The translations under genes were made by a program, and so were the position numbers. From Prevotella sp. UBA7594 (GTDB taxonomy: Bacteria > Bacteroidota > Bacteroidia > Bacteroidales > Bacteroidaceae), in contig DLKG01000037.1 in assembly GCA_002490315.1 (NCBI GenBank), forward strand, positions 6,181 to 70,180: a stretch of DNA of 64,000 nucleotides, read 5' to 3'. The notes below the pieces were generated by a model. That model searched no databases. It was given only the letters and a program-made list of their open reading frames with translations, and was not told the DNA's origin. Positions 43,366 through 52,885 of the stretch are shown here, piece by piece (position 1 is the first letter of the stretch; the number at the start of each line of letters is the position of its first letter).

Positions 43366-45126
43366 TTAGTCCTTCAAATCCACCTTCAACTGCAGCTCAT
43401 CAAGCTGCTTCGGATCAAGGGCGGAAGGAGCGTCGAGCATGACGTCGCGTCCACTGTTGTTCTTCGGGAATGCGATGCAATCGCGTATGGAGTCGAGACC
43501 TGCCATGATCGACACGAAACGGTCGAGACCGAAGGCAAGACCAGCGTGAGGCGGTGCTCCGTACTTGAAGGCGTTAATAAGGAAGCCAAACTGTGCCATG
43601 GCTCTCTCTTCCGTAAATCCGAGTATGCCGAACATCTTCTCCTGAAGTTTGCTGTCGTGTATACGCAGACTGCCGCCGCCGACCTCGATGCCGTTGCACA
43701 CGAAGTCGTAGGCCTTTGCACGCACCTGCTCCGGATGCTCGTCGAGCAATGGGATGTCGTCGGGGTTAGGCATAGTGAACGGGTGGTGGGTAGCCATGAG
43801 GCGCTGTTCCTCGTCGCTCCACTCAAAGAGCGGGAAGTCGATAATCCACAGACACTCGAACTTGTTCTTGTCGCGCAGTCCGAGGCGGTCGCCCATCTCA
43901 AGACGCAGCGAGCAGAGCTGCACACGTGTCTTGTTGGCATTGTCACCGGAGAGGATGAGCACGAGGTCGCCATCCTTGGCGCCAGTCTGCTCCTTCACCT
44001 TGGCGAGCACCTCAGGAGAGTAGAACTTGTCGATTGACGACTTCACGCTGCCGTCGGCGTTGAACTTGATGTAGACGAGTCCCTTGGCACCCACCTGCGG
44101 ACGCTTCACGAAGTCGGTAAGCTGGTCGAGTTGCTTGCGCGTGTAGGAAGCGCAGCCAGGCACGCAGATGCCACCGATGTATTCAGCCTCGTTGAAGACG
44201 GAGAAGGAGCCTGTGCCTTTAAGTACATCCATCAGCTCCACAAACTCCATTCCGAAGCGCAAGTCGGGCTTGTCGCTACCGAAGCGACGCATAGCCTCAT
44301 GCCAAGTCATCTGCTGGAGCTTTGCAGGCAATTCAACGCCGCGCACTTCCTTGAACAGATGGCGTGCCATGTCCTCGAAGAGATTGATGACGTCATCCTG
44401 ATCAACGAATGACATCTCACAGTCGATCTGCGTAAACTCAGGCTGACGGTCGGCTCGAAGATCCTCGTCGCGGAAACACTTCGCAATCTGGAAGTAGCGG
44501 TCGAAGCCGCTGATCATGAGCAGCTGCTTTAAGGTCTGCGGACTCTGCGGCAGTGCGTAGAACTGTCCGGGGTTCATACGTGAAGGCACGACGAAGTCGC
44601 GTGCGCCCTCAGGCGTAGATCCGATGAGGATAGGCGTCTCCACCTCGATGAAGTTCTGTGCGTCGAGGAAGTTGCGGATAAGAATTGTCATGCGGTGGCG
44701 CAGCTCGAGATTCTTGCGCACTGACGGGCGTCGAAGGTCGAGATAGCGGTATTTCATGCGAATGTCGTCGCCTCCGTCGGTGTTGTCCTCGATGGTGAAT
44801 GGAGGCGTTGCGCTCTCCGAAAGGATGTTGAGTTCCTTGGCGATAATCTCGATGTCGCCAGTGGGGAGGTTGGCGTTTTTGCTTTCACGCTCGTTGACCA
44901 CGCCCTTCACCTGAATACAGTACTCACGTCCGAGTTTGCCAGCGCGTGCGCACAGGTCGCTGTCGTCAGAGTCGTTGAAAACAAGCTGTGTGATACCATA
45001 GCGGTCGCGGAGGTCGACAAATGTCATGCCGCCCATCTTTCGCGTGCGCTGTACCCATCCGGCGAGAGTCACTGTCTTGCCGTTGTCCGAGAGTCTTAGC
45101 TCTCCGCATGTGTTCGTTCTATACAT
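43366..45126 (-). CDS. aspS: Aspartyl-tRNA synthetase
   Basis: A 586-residue class IIb synthetase. The N-terminal OB fold shows [19 protein letters not shown], then [22 protein letters not shown]. Motif 2 is [20 protein letters not shown] and motif 3 is [10 protein letters not shown]. The bacterial GAD insertion lies in the middle. The ATG at 45126 is preferred: longer frames extend into the upstream amidase gene and cross the promoter at 45196-45227. The protein gives the usual bacterial length (about 585-590). It has its own promoter immediately after the amidase stop codon. Confidence 0.96.
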   Translation of the reverse strand: MYRTNTCGELRLSDNGKTVTLAGWVQRTRKMGGMTFVDLRDRYGITQLVFNDSDDSDLCARAGKLGREYCIQVKGVVNERESKNANLPTGDIEIIAKELNILSESATPPFTIEDNTDGGDDIRMKYRYLDLRRPSVRKNLELRHRMTILIRNFLDAQNFIEVETPILIGSTPEGARDFVVPSRMNPGQFYALPQSPQTLKQLLMISGFDRYFQIAKCFRDEDLRADRQPEFTQIDCEMSFVDQDDVINLFEDMARHLFKEVRGVELPAKLQQMTWHEAMRRFGSDKPDLRFGMEFVELMDVLKGTGSFSVFNEAEYIGGICVPGCASYTRKQLDQLTDFVKRPQVGAKGLVYIKFNADGSVKSSIDKFYSPEVLAKVKEQTGAKDGDLVLILSGDNANKTRVQLCSLRLEMGDRLGLRDKNKFECLWIIDFPLFEWSDEEQRLMATHHPFTMPNPDDIPLLDEHPEQVRAKAYDFVCNGIEVGGGSLRIHDSKLQEKMFGILGFTEERAMAQFGFLINAFKYGAPPHAGLAFGLDRFVSIMAGLDSIRDCIAFPKNNSGRDVMLDAPSALDPKQLDELQLKVDLKD

Positions 45127-45195
45127 TATAATATGTTTAAGTTTTATTCTTTTTTCTTCCGCGTCAGCCGCAATAGGCAGTCGCAGACTCCACTG

Positions 45196-45227
45196 CAAAG
45201 TTATAGTGTTTGCTCCAAATAGCCAAA
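45196..45227 (-). promoter_or_regulatory. Promoter of aspS
   Basis: On the minus strand TTTG (45227-45224), 20 bases, TAACTTTG (45203-45196). The -33 element abuts the stop codon of the preceding gene. Confidence 0.75.
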
Positions 45228-48128
45228 TTACTTGGCAAGAAATGTCATTACGGCCTTCATTACCTGCTGGCGTGAGCGCACATTGTTGATACATTCAAAG
45301 GGAAATCCCATCACAAACGTCTTGTAGCGATTGCCATCGTAGGCGACGGCGGCACTCGTGCCGTCGGCATAGCGCATGGCGCAGAAGGCATCGCCGTCGG
45401 CGTTGAGCACGTCGACGGACGTGGCTGCATAATGGCGGTCGTTGGGCTGGCGGATGATGTCGAAATTAATGCCGAGTCCGTCGATGATATTGTCGTTGCG
45501 GTTGGTGTTGGAGCCACTGCAGCGTAGCTTCAGAAGTGAGTCCATAAACTGCCTCTCGGCATCGAGCCGCATGTCGCTGCCAACGTATGCTCCACTGACG
45601 AGCAGTCGTCCGCCACGTGCCACGTGGTCCTGCAGCCGCTGCCGCAATAGCGAGGAGAACGTCTTGTAGCGCATGAGCGAGTAGCCGTCGTCCTTCTGCA
45701 ATCCGAAGACGAGGTCGATGATGCGATAGCGTGATGCATCGAAGAGCTTGTTCTCGTAGGACTCAAGCGAGCAGCCCACAACGTTGTAGTTGCCAGCCTT
45801 GGCGATGTCCTCCACGTGAGCAACCGTCTCGTCCTGCTGCAATCCCATGACGAAAGAGCCAGCAAGCTCATTGCCGCAATAGCCCATGGCTCCGGGCCCC
45901 TCACTGCCCGCCTTACTGCGGTCGAAGCATGTCTGCTCCCCACTCCATCCGGCAGTAAGCCCGAGCGAGACGCCCATGTCGGCATTGAGGTCGAAGCCCT
46001 GCTGCGTACCGTTGTTGACGACAGCCGGCCCTGCAAGACGCTTAAAGCCGTTGACGACAAGCACGTCGGTAGCATTTGCCGACGCCGACATGCAAGCTGC
46101 GAGAGTTTCCGACGGGAAGCTCTCTCCGCCACGGTTGACGGCTGTGACGCGAAATCTGTAGACCACTCCCGGACGCGCGTCGAACGTGAAGGAGGGCGAG
46201 TTGACGAGTCTTCCGTTGTCGAATCCGCCCTTACCTTCCGCCACATAGACGTTGTACGCCGTAGGCACGGCAGTAGGCTCCAGCTTGTCCTTCACGGGCA
46301 GCCAAGAGAGTTGCAGACGTCCGTCGGCAGTGTGCACGATGCGGAAGTTGTCGACGGGCAGCGGCTGAACGACGCTCTGCCGTTGATGATTGCCGTTGAC
46401 AAAGCGCAGTATGGTCTTGTAGAGGGAGCGTGCAAGGGCGAAACGGAAGTTAGGGTCGAGTCCTCGCCGCATATCGGAAAAGTTCTGATGCGACAGCGTT
46501 TCGATGATTGCCGACGGCACTTCCGGCTTGCGCGTCTCGCTATAGTTACGGTCGTAGATGTCGCGACGTGTCCACTTGCCGAACTGCGCCGAGAGGTCGC
46601 GTCTGAGTCCTGTGAGCAATGCGTCGGCGAAATCGCGCGACACTTGTCTTGAGATGCCGCTGTTGAGTCGTCCGTCGTTGAAGCCAGTGGTGCAGATTGA
46701 CAGTGAGCCGACAATGGAGTCGTTCTCCGGACGATAGCCAGCGTCGCTATGGACAGCCAAGCTCAGCTCGAACGGCACGCCCTTTCCCTCAATGGAGGGC
46801 ACGTAAGGAGAGCCGCCCGCGAGCCAGTTCACCATGTTTGAGCGCACGTTGATGTCATCCGAGTAGTCGTCGTTGCCGCCCTTGCCTCCGTAGACATCGT
46901 AGGGCGCGCCAGCCCACTGGGCACTGTAGCGTGCTCCCTCCAGGCAACGTGGCAGACCACTTGTCGCCCCGCCACGCTCTATGTTGCCCATGCCTCCGCC
47001 GAAGCGCACGGCGTCGGTAGTGACGACGCCACGCTCCGCAGAAGAGTTGGTTACGATGACGCGGTTGTCGGCAGAGTTGCCGTTGCCGAAATCGAACGTG
47101 CCGAGATACACCCACGTGCCGCCGCCCATCTGCTGATTGACGCGGAAGAGCGTGCGCTCGCCCTTGTGCACAACGATATACTGTGCGTCGGCGACGCTGT
47201 TGTCGAGCGTTTGGTAGCTGACGTACACGGCGTAGCGTCCTGCCTGCTCCAGCGTAGGCTGATAGGAAGCCCACGACTCAGCGCCTTTTTTCGTTGTGCG
47301 CACCATGCGTGCCGTGCCTTGTTCGAAGGGATTCTCCCCGTCGCGGTAGTTACCTCTATGGAAAGCGAAGCCTTTCAGCGGAGTTGTGCCCCATTTTTCA
47401 CGCCCGTCGTCTTCGACGTATCCGCGCGAGTTGTCGTTGTCGACTATTGCCTCATGCTTCTGCCAGTCGCGCTCGCGCGGCGTGAACACCACGGCGCCGG
47501 CATTTTCAAGCATCGGTATAAGATAGGGCACGACGATGGTCTGCGTGAAGAGGTCTTCCGTTGTGCAGAAGAGATTGGGGCGCTGCCACTTCCAGCAGTT
47601 CTTCGAGGAATCGTAGTAGCGGCCATGCGACTGCCAGAGAGCCACGTGACGGTCGAACAGTCCGTGCGACACGAAGAACGGTCTCGACTCGTTCTCCACC
47701 CACGGTGCTCCGTCGTAGTCGATGCGTCCCCAGGCCCCTGGCAGATCCTCGCAGGAAGCCCCTGCCACGAGCTGCTCTATCGGCAGTCCGCAGCACTCAA
47801 TAGTAAGCTTGTAGCGGTTGTAGGGTTTCGGGAGCGACTTGGCAAGACGCTTGTAATAGAAGCGGACGCTTTCCTTCGTGAAATTCTGCGTGGCGAACGA
47901 CTGGCTTGCGACAAGCTTCAGCTGCCTGCCGGCGTCGTCGATGCTGTAGGTCTCCACGAAAGGTTGCATCGTGTAGACAACGTTTTTCGCCTTGTTTTGA
48001 AGAAGGAAAATCTTTATTTGCGTCTCCGCCTTCGCCCTTGCATTATGACTCTTGCTGCCCGCCAAGGCTGTCGTCGAGGAAAGCGCAAGCGTGCAGAGAG
48101 CAACGGACAAAAATAAATTTCTCATCAA
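45228..48128 (-). CDS. Exported N-acetylmuramoyl-L-alanine amidase-like protein with golvesin-like insert and FnIII domain
   Basis: A 966-residue exported protein (signal peptide [19 protein letters not shown]). Amidase_3-type residues are spread over the chain: H168 in [11 protein letters not shown]191 in TTEDLFTQ, H460 in AVHSDAG and E543 in [13 protein letters not shown]. Between E191 and H460 lies a domain of about 110-130 residues ([20 protein letters not shown] onward) like the golvesin C-terminal domain of proteins annotated as xanthan lyase. Residues about 590-690 form an FnIII-like domain, and the C-terminal 270 residues look like an alpha/beta, GATase-like fold. The zinc ligands and glutamate fit peptidoglycan amidase activity, but related proteins have other names. 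The gene follows an acyltransferase. Confidence 0.8.
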   Translation of the reverse strand: MMRNLFLSVALCTLALSSTTALAGSKSHNARAKAETQIKIFLLQNKAKNVVYTMQPFVETYSIDDAGRQLKLVASQSFATQNFTKESVRFYYKRLAKSLPKPYNRYKLTIECCGLPIEQLVAGASCEDLPGAWGRIDYDGAPWVENESRPFFVSHGLFDRHVALWQSHGRYYDSSKNCWKWQRPNLFCTTEDLFTQTIVVPYLIPMLENAGAVVFTPRERDWQKHEAIVDNDNSRGYVEDDGREKWGTTPLKGFAFHRGNYRDGENPFEQGTARMVRTTKKGAESWASYQPTLEQAGRYAVYVSYQTLDNSVADAQYIVVHKGERTLFRVNQQMGGGTWVYLGTFDFGNGNSADNRVIVTNSSAERGVVTTDAVRFGGGMGNIERGGATSGLPRCLEGARYSAQWAGAPYDVYGGKGGNDDYSDDINVRSNMVNWLAGGSPYVPSIEGKGVPFELSLAVHSDAGYRPENDSIVGSLSICTTGFNDGRLNSGISRQVSRDFADALLTGLRRDLSAQFGKWTRRDIYDRNYSETRKPEVPSAIIETLSHQNFSDMRRGLDPNFRFALARSLYKTILRFVNGNHQRQSVVQPLPVDNFRIVHTADGRLQLSWLPVKDKLEPTAVPTAYNVYVAEGKGGFDNGRLVNSPSFTFDARPGVVYRFRVTAVNRGGESFPSETLAACMSASANATDVLVVNGFKRLAGPAVVNNGTQQGFDLNADMGVSLGLTAGWSGEQTCFDRSKAGSEGPGAMGYCGNELAGSFVMGLQQDETVAHVEDIAKAGNYNVVGCSLESYENKLFDASRYRIIDLVFGLQKDDGYSLMRYKTFSSLLRQRLQDHVARGGRLLVSGAYVGSDMRLDAERQFMDSLLKLRCSGSNTNRNDNIIDGLGINFDIIRQPNDRHYAATSVDVLNADGDAFCAMRYADGTSAAVAYDGNRYKTFVMGFPFECINNVRSRQQVMKAVMTFLAK

Positions 48129-48132
48129 TTTT

Positions 48133-48693
48133 TTAGATTTCTCCGACGGAGAACAATTCCGGGCGTTTGCCCTTAAAGTCCTTGTAATAAGTTTTTATAG
48201 TTTTCATGTCGGTCTCCACGTCGCCCGACGGCACGAGCGTTTTCCGGCAGACGATGCGGCGATGCTCATAGTCGAGGGCATAAAGGAGAATCGGCAGCTG
48301 TGCCTTGAGGGCAATGAAATAAAAGCCCTTTTTCCATTCCGTGTTGAGCGAGCGCGTGCCTTCCGGCGTCACGCAGAGGCGGAAATGCAGTTCCTTGCGT
48401 GCTGCCGACGCCATGGCGTCGGTCATGCTGGTGTGTTTGGAGCGGTTGACGGGTATGCCTCCGATGTGGCGAAACCATACGCCGAGTGGCCAAAAGAACC
48501 ATTCTTTCTTCATGAGGAAGTTGATGCGCATACCCTCGGCGCGCGAATAAAGAAGTCCGATGATGAAGTCCCAGTTGCTGGTGTGTGGGGCAAGACACAG
48601 TATATACTTATCGGGGTGGTCCACATCAATGTCCGTGGTCCACCCCATATTTTTGTACAGAATTGTCTTGCAAAGCTTTTGCAAAAAAGTCAT
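48133..48693 (-). CDS. 1-acylglycerol-3-phosphate acyltransferase-like protein
   Basis: A 186-residue acyltransferase of the PlsC type. The HX4D catalytic motif is HTSNWD, followed by a later VTPEGTRSL that matches the phosphate-binding EGTR motif. It would transfer an acyl group in phospholipid synthesis at the inner membrane. The length is short for the family (about 240), which is seen in Bacteroidales. It begins with MTFLQKLCKTILYKNMGW and is followed by the amidase-like gene after only 4 bases, so the two are coupled. Confidence 0.85.
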   Translation of the reverse strand: MTFLQKLCKTILYKNMGWTTDIDVDHPDKYILCLAPHTSNWDFIIGLLYSRAEGMRINFLMKKEWFFWPLGVWFRHIGGIPVNRSKHTSMTDAMASAARKELHFRLCVTPEGTRSLNTEWKKGFYFIALKAQLPILLYALDYEHRRIVCRKTLVPSGDVETDMKTIKTYYKDFKGKRPELFSVGEI

Positions 48694-48739
48694 GTTGTGT
48701 ATTTCTTTCCTTAAGATGTGTACGGATGGTCTTCAGCGA

Positions 48740-49012
48740 CTATCCGATGCTGGCTATCTGGTCAATGATTTCAGACGCCTGTTTGTTGAAGTTGACGGCA
48801 AGATCCTTGAAGAAGCGTTTCGGTGCGAGTCCGGGTTCTATGTGTGACACACGGCGCACGTAGTCGCTATGGATGACAAGGATGGAAGCAAGCAGAGCCT
48901 TGACGTTCTCATCGTTTTCTTTCGAACTGTAGACAGAAGCGGCGACAACCTCAGAGAGGAGCTCGCTGCACACGTAGTTGATATTGCGCTTTAAATCACG
49001 TTTGTTAGCCAT
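48740..49012 (-). CDS. Small helical protein of unknown function
   Basis: A 90-residue soluble protein starting MANKRDLKRNINYVCSELLSEV. It is all-helical in pattern (VKALLASILVIHSDYVRRVSH, then FFKDLAVNFNKQASEIIDQI). The ATG at 49012 is chosen because the upstream extension of 9 residues is not conserved-looking. Its promoter (49055-49086) and the following acyltransferase suggest an operon with the acyltransferase and amidase-like genes. I recognise the pattern as common in Bacteroidales but know no function. Confidence 0.65.
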   Translation of the reverse strand: MANKRDLKRNINYVCSELLSEVVAASVYSSKENDENVKALLASILVIHSDYVRRVSHIEPGLAPKRFFKDLAVNFNKQASEIIDQIASIG

Positions 49013-49054
49013 AATGGATAAATATTTCTTGATTAACAATTGTTTTTGTCATGC

Positions 49055-49086
49055 CAAAGATATGAAAAAAAAATATACGAGGCAAG
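49055..49086 (-). promoter_or_regulatory. Promoter of the small-protein/acyltransferase/amidase operon
   Basis: On the minus strand CTTG (49086-49083), 20 bases, TATCTTTG (49062-49055). Confidence 0.7.
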
Positions 49087-49243
49087 CATTAGCCATAAAA
49101 AATGTGCTTGCGGCACGATTTCTTTTCATTTTTTTCAGTATGTCGTGGAAAAAGAGTATTTTTGCAGTGCATAAACATAGGGCTTTATCAGCCAAAGGAA
49201 AGACTTTATTTACATAACATACATTTTTAATATTTAGAATCAC

Positions 49244-50893
49244 ATGGAAATTAGTGCATTGCAGATTGCAAGAGCTGCTTATCAGCCCAAATTGCCTAAA
49301 GCTCTCCAGGGTCCGGTGAAGGCCGTTGAGGGCGAGGCTACCCAGTCAGTAGGTAACCAGGAAGAGATCAAGGCTTTGTTCCCCAACACATACGGAATGC
49401 CTGTCATCACTTTCGAGGCTGGCGAGAAAAAGGAGCTTCCTTCATTCAACGTAGGTGTAATCCTCTCTGGCGGTCAGGCTCCTGGCGGCCACAACGTTAT
49501 CTCTGGTCTTTTCGACGGCGTTAAGTCGTTGAACCCCAACAACAAGCTCTATGGCTTCATCCTCGGCCCTGGTGGCTTGGTTGACCACAAGTACATCGAG
49601 ATTACTCCGGAGCTCATGGACCAGTACCGCAACACCGGTGGTTTCGACATCATCGGTTCTGGCCGTACAAAGCTTGAGAAGGAAGACCAGTTTGAGAAGG
49701 GCATCGAGATTCTCCGCGAGCTTGGCATCAAGGCTCTCGTAATCATCGGCGGCGACGACTCCAACACCAACGCTTGCGTGCTCGCCGAGTACTACGCAGC
49801 AAAGAAGTATGGCGTTCAGGTTATCGGCTGCCCGAAGACCATCGACGGCGACCTCAAGAACGAGCAGATCGAGACTTCATTCGGTTTCGACACAGCCACG
49901 AAGACCTACTCTGAGCTTATCGGCAACATCGAGCGCGACTGCAACTCAGCACGCAAGTACTGGCACTTCATCAAGCTCATGGGCCGTTCAGCATCTCACA
50001 TCGCCCTTGAGTGCGCTCTCCAGACTCAGCCAAACATCTGCCTCGTGTCAGAGGAGATTGAGGCTAAGGAGCAGTCGCTCGACGACGTTGTGACATACAT
50101 CGCCAACGTTGTGGCTTCTCGCGCTGCCGAGGGCAACAACTTCGGTACAGTCCTCATCCCTGAGGGTCTCATCGAGTTCATCCCTGCCATCAAGAAGCTC
50201 ATCGCCGAGCTCAACGAGGTTCTGACCGACCCGAAGACTGGCGAGTCTCGCGAGTTCGCAAACGCCGAGGAGCAGATTGCATTCGTGAAGGGTGCCATCG
50301 CCAAGGAGAACCTTGCCATCCTCGAGTCGCTTCCTGAGGACGTTGCACGCCAGCTCTGCCTCGACCGCGACCCGCACGGAAACGTTCAGGTTTCGCTCAT
50401 CGAGACTGAGAAGCTTCTCTCCCGCATGGTTGCAAAGAAGCTCGCCGCTTGGAAGGCAGAGGGCAAGTACAACGGCAAGTTCGCCGCTCAGCACCACTTC
50501 TTCGGCTACGAGGGCCGCTGCGCAGCTCCGTCCAACTACGACGCTGACTACTGCTACTCTCTCGGCTACAACGCTTCTCGCCTCATCGCCAACGGCAAGA
50601 CTGGCTACATGTCTATCATCAAGAACACTACAGCTCCTGCCGCAGAGTGGATCGCAGGTGGTGTGCCTATCACAATGATGATGAACATCGAGCGCCGTAA
50701 CGGTGCCAACAAGCCGGTTATCCGCAAGGCTCTCGTAGAGCTCGACGGTGCTCCGTTCAAGTTCTTCGCTGCTCACCGCGAGGAATGGGCAAAGAACACT
50801 TGCTACGTTTATCCTGGTCCTATCCAGTACTGGGGTCCGAGCGAGGTTTGCGACCAGACCACAAAGACTCTGAAGCTCGAGCAGAGCAAATAA
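49244..50893 (+). CDS. pfp: Pyrophosphate--fructose-6-phosphate 1-phosphotransferase
   Basis: A 549-residue PPi-dependent phosphofructokinase, interconverting fructose-6-phosphate and fructose-1,6-bisphosphate in the cytosol. Motifs include GVILSGGQAPGGHNVISGL, GGDDSNTNA and PKTIDGDLKN with the TIDGD catalytic segment. The long form (about 550 residues) is typical of Bacteroidales. Codon use is strongly biased to GCT, CTC and GGT, unlike neighbouring genes, which suggests high expression. A -7 box TATTTTTG lies at 49157-49164 with no clear -33 element. A terminator hairpin follows at 50922-50987. Confidence 0.96.
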   Translation: MEISALQIARAAYQPKLPKALQGPVKAVEGEATQSVGNQEEIKALFPNTYGMPVITFEAGEKKELPSFNVGVILSGGQAPGGHNVISGLFDGVKSLNPNNKLYGFILGPGGLVDHKYIEITPELMDQYRNTGGFDIIGSGRTKLEKEDQFEKGIEILRELGIKALVIIGGDDSNTNACVLAEYYAAKKYGVQVIGCPKTIDGDLKNEQIETSFGFDTATKTYSELIGNIERDCNSARKYWHFIKLMGRSASHIALECALQTQPNICLVSEEIEAKEQSLDDVVTYIANVVASRAAEGNNFGTVLIPEGLIEFIPAIKKLIAELNEVLTDPKTGESREFANAEEQIAFVKGAIAKENLAILESLPEDVARQLCLDRDPHGNVQVSLIETEKLLSRMVAKKLAAWKAEGKYNGKFAAQHHFFGYEGRCAAPSNYDADYCYSLGYNASRLIANGKTGYMSIIKNTTAPAAEWIAGGVPITMMMNIERRNGANKPVIRKALVELDGAPFKFFAAHREEWAKNTCYVYPGPIQYWGPSEVCDQTTKTLKLEQSK

Positions 50894-50921
50894 TGGCATA
50901 ACGTCTAAATGACGCTTCACG

Positions 50922-50987
50922 GAAGAGGATGTGTCAAAATGGAGTTTCCTTTTTAACTTCCTTTTGACACACCCTCTTCTTTTTTTT
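50922..50987 (+). terminator. Terminator after pfp, containing the GAGGATGTGTCAAAA hairpin
   Basis: GAAGAGGATGTGTCAAAA (50922-50939) pairs with TTTTGACACACCCTCTTC (50962-50979) with a single A-C mismatch, followed by eight Ts. The same arms, with the same mismatch, recur at 60552-60614 without the T run. Confidence 0.85.
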
Positions 50988-50999
50988 AACGCACAACAC

Positions 51000-51842
51000 A
51001 TGACAACCCGCAAAACAACCCGCAAACGCCGCACATCAAGCAAGAAAAACCGACAGTCGGCCTTCGTAGCTTTCTGCTCGCGCAATCCGCGTGCAGTATG
51101 GTGGACGAGTGCCGCCGTGGCTGTGTGCCTGTACGTATGGCTTTTCTACACGTTCTTCGTCAGCCCTACGGGATTCAGATGGCGCGCGCTCTTCGGCGAC
51201 GCCAACTACCCTGCCGGCTACGAGATTCATGGCATCGACATCTCCCACTATCAGGGCGACATCGACTGGGACAAGTTGCGCGACAGCGAGATTGAGGGCT
51301 ATCCCCTACGCTTTGTCATGATAAAGTCGACGGAAGGCTCGTCGCGAATGGACGACAAGTTCCGCGACAATTTCCATCAGGCTCGCGAGCACGGACTGCT
51401 GCGCGGTGCCTACCATTTCTGGAGCAACAAGTCGTCGGCACGCGACCAAGCCTACTACTTCCTCAAGCAGGTGCATCTTGAGGACGGCGACCTCCCGCCG
51501 GTGCTCGACGTGGAGCACAAGCCGAAGGATCGCTCCGTGGAGGACTTCCAGCGCGACGTGCTGACATGGCTTCACATCGTGGAAGACAAGTACCACGTGA
51601 AGCCTATCATCTACACTTATTACAAATTCAAGGAAAAATATCTGAACGCTCCCGTCTTCGACGACTATCCCTACTGGATAGCCCACTACTACGTGGAGAA
51701 AGTGGAATACAAGGGGGCATGGATGTTCTGGCAGCACACCGACGTCGGACAACTGCCCGGCATACACGGCTACGTCGACTTCAACGTCTTCAACGGCTCC
51801 TTCTACGCCATGAAGAAAATGACGATTGGCAATCAGGAATAA
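51000..51842 (+). CDS. Glycoside hydrolase family 25 lysozyme-like protein, membrane-anchored
   Basis: A 280-residue protein. A basic N-terminus (MTTRKTTRKRRTSSKKNRQS) precedes one transmembrane helix (about 33-54, VWWTSAAVAVCLYVWLFYTFF). The GH25 catalytic domain starts IHGIDISHYQGDIDW (catalytic Asp at 80) and has VLDVEHKP and YWIAHYY. GH25 enzymes cut the muramic acid linkage of peptidoglycan. The ATG at 51000 is chosen because the earlier GTG-initiated frame would run through the pfp terminator hairpin. The gene is followed by the locus C repeat array. Confidence 0.92.
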   Translation: MTTRKTTRKRRTSSKKNRQSAFVAFCSRNPRAVWWTSAAVAVCLYVWLFYTFFVSPTGFRWRALFGDANYPAGYEIHGIDISHYQGDIDWDKLRDSEIEGYPLRFVMIKSTEGSSRMDDKFRDNFHQAREHGLLRGAYHFWSNKSSARDQAYYFLKQVHLEDGDLPPVLDVEHKPKDRSVEDFQRDVLTWLHIVEDKYHVKPIIYTYYKFKEKYLNAPVFDDYPYWIAHYYVEKVEYKGAWMFWQHTDVGQLPGIHGYVDFNVFNGSFYAMKKMTIGNQE

Positions 51843-51854
51843 GGGGGCTTCTCG

Positions 51855-51936
51855 TAAAGCGGCACTTTAGACATGCTAAAGCGGCACTTCAGACACACAA
51901 AAGCGGCACTTTAGCATGACTAAAGTGCCGCTTTAT
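51855..51936. repeat. 22-bp-period repeat array, locus C (four units)
   Basis: Units start at 51855, 51877, 51899 and 51921, an exact 22-base period: TAAAGCGGCACTTTAG, TAAAGCGGCACTTCAG, AAAAGCGGCACTTTAG and the inverted TAAAGTGCCGCTTTAT. The last two can form a 15-bp perfect hairpin (51900-51914 with 51920-51934) followed by a T-rich tail, so this copy may also terminate transcription between the convergent GH25 and prmA genes. Confidence 0.9.
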
Positions 51937-51981
51937 CTTTTCTCTATTCGGCTTTTACCTTTCTAATTGATTTTCAAGCAA

Positions 51982-52848
51982 TTACCCAAGCGCCACTGAC
52001 GCCCATTCCTCGTCCGTCACGACGTCAACGACATGCAAGCCATACTGCGACGCGGCTTGCTCTATCACGGGCACATCGCTCTCGTAGAATCCGCTGAGGA
52101 TGAGGCGCGCGCCAGGCGCCATGTGGCTTGCGAAGGCTCCCATGTCGGCGACGAGGATGTTGCGGTTGATATTGGCTATCACGACATCAAACCTGTCGCC
52201 TACGGAAGAGAGTACTGTGGCGTCACCGAGCAGCACGCTCATGTTGCCGACGCCGTTGAGCGTGGCGTTGTGGCGGGCGTTGTCGGCGCTCCATTCGTCG
52301 ATGTCGTAGCCGAGCACTTGCTCCGCGCCGAACAGCGAGGCGGCGATGCCGAGGATGCCAGTGCCGCAACCGCAGTCGAGCACCTTCTTGCCATGAAGAT
52401 TCATGGCGAGAAGGCGGCGGAGTATCATGCGCGTTGTCTGATGGGTGCCCGTGCCGAAAGCGTTGCGTGCCTCGATGAAGATGCGCGTCACGCCGTCGTC
52501 GCCAGCAAAGGCAGAGCGGTCGGTGTGCTTGGCGTCGTAGACGACAAGCCGGTCGCCGACGCCTATCGGCTCAAAGCCTTCCTCTTCCCAGCCTTGATTC
52601 CAGTCCTGGTCGGGCACTTCCTCCACGTCGTACTCCACGCTCACGCCATCGGGCAAATAGTCGGCGATGGCGGCGTCGAGCGCTGGCTTGTCGAAGAGCG
52701 GGCGCTGCACGTAGCCAAGCAGTCCGTCGTCGGTGTCCTCAAACGCCTCAAAGCCAGCCTCGCAGGCGGCTGCGGAAAGAAGCTCGCGCGAGGTCTGAAG
52801 GAGGTCGGCTTCACACGCGAGCTTGAATTTTGCAACAAAGTATTTCAT
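51982..52848 (-). CDS. prmA: Ribosomal protein L11 methyltransferase
   Basis: A 288-residue S-adenosylmethionine-dependent enzyme that trimethylates ribosomal protein L11. The N-terminal substrate-recognition part (1-115) ends near VYDAKHTDRSAFAGDDGVTRI in outline. The SAM domain has FGTGTHQTTRMILRRL, then LDCGCGTGILGIAASLFGAE in part, and ANINRNILVADM (the NPPY-like position reads NINR). The length is the family norm. It is 37 bases downstream of the PBP1A gene on the same strand. A 331-codon frame on the opposite strand over this gene is a shadow. Confidence 0.93.
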   Translation of the reverse strand: MKYFVAKFKLACEADLLQTSRELLSAAACEAGFEAFEDTDDGLLGYVQRPLFDKPALDAAIADYLPDGVSVEYDVEEVPDQDWNQGWEEEGFEPIGVGDRLVVYDAKHTDRSAFAGDDGVTRIFIEARNAFGTGTHQTTRMILRRLLAMNLHGKKVLDCGCGTGILGIAASLFGAEQVLGYDIDEWSADNARHNATLNGVGNMSVLLGDATVLSSVGDRFDVVIANINRNILVADMGAFASHMAPGARLILSGFYESDVPVIEQAASQYGLHVVDVVTDEEWASVALG

Positions 52849-52885
52849 TCTTTTTATTCTATTGTCTGTTTGTTCCTAATCAGCA

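Noticed and set aside
45127-45294. AspS with a 56-residue N-terminal extension
   Set aside because: The extension overlaps the amidase gene and the aspS promoter, and AspRS proteins begin at the MYRTN position.
47166-48116. A 316-codon plus-strand frame opposite the amidase-like gene
   Set aside because: The minus-strand protein has clear domains and a signal peptide; the opposite frame has none and is rich in Arg, Val and His typical of antisense shadows.
50931-50999. GH25 protein starting at GTG 50931
   Set aside because: The extra 23 residues would be encoded by the pfp terminator hairpin.
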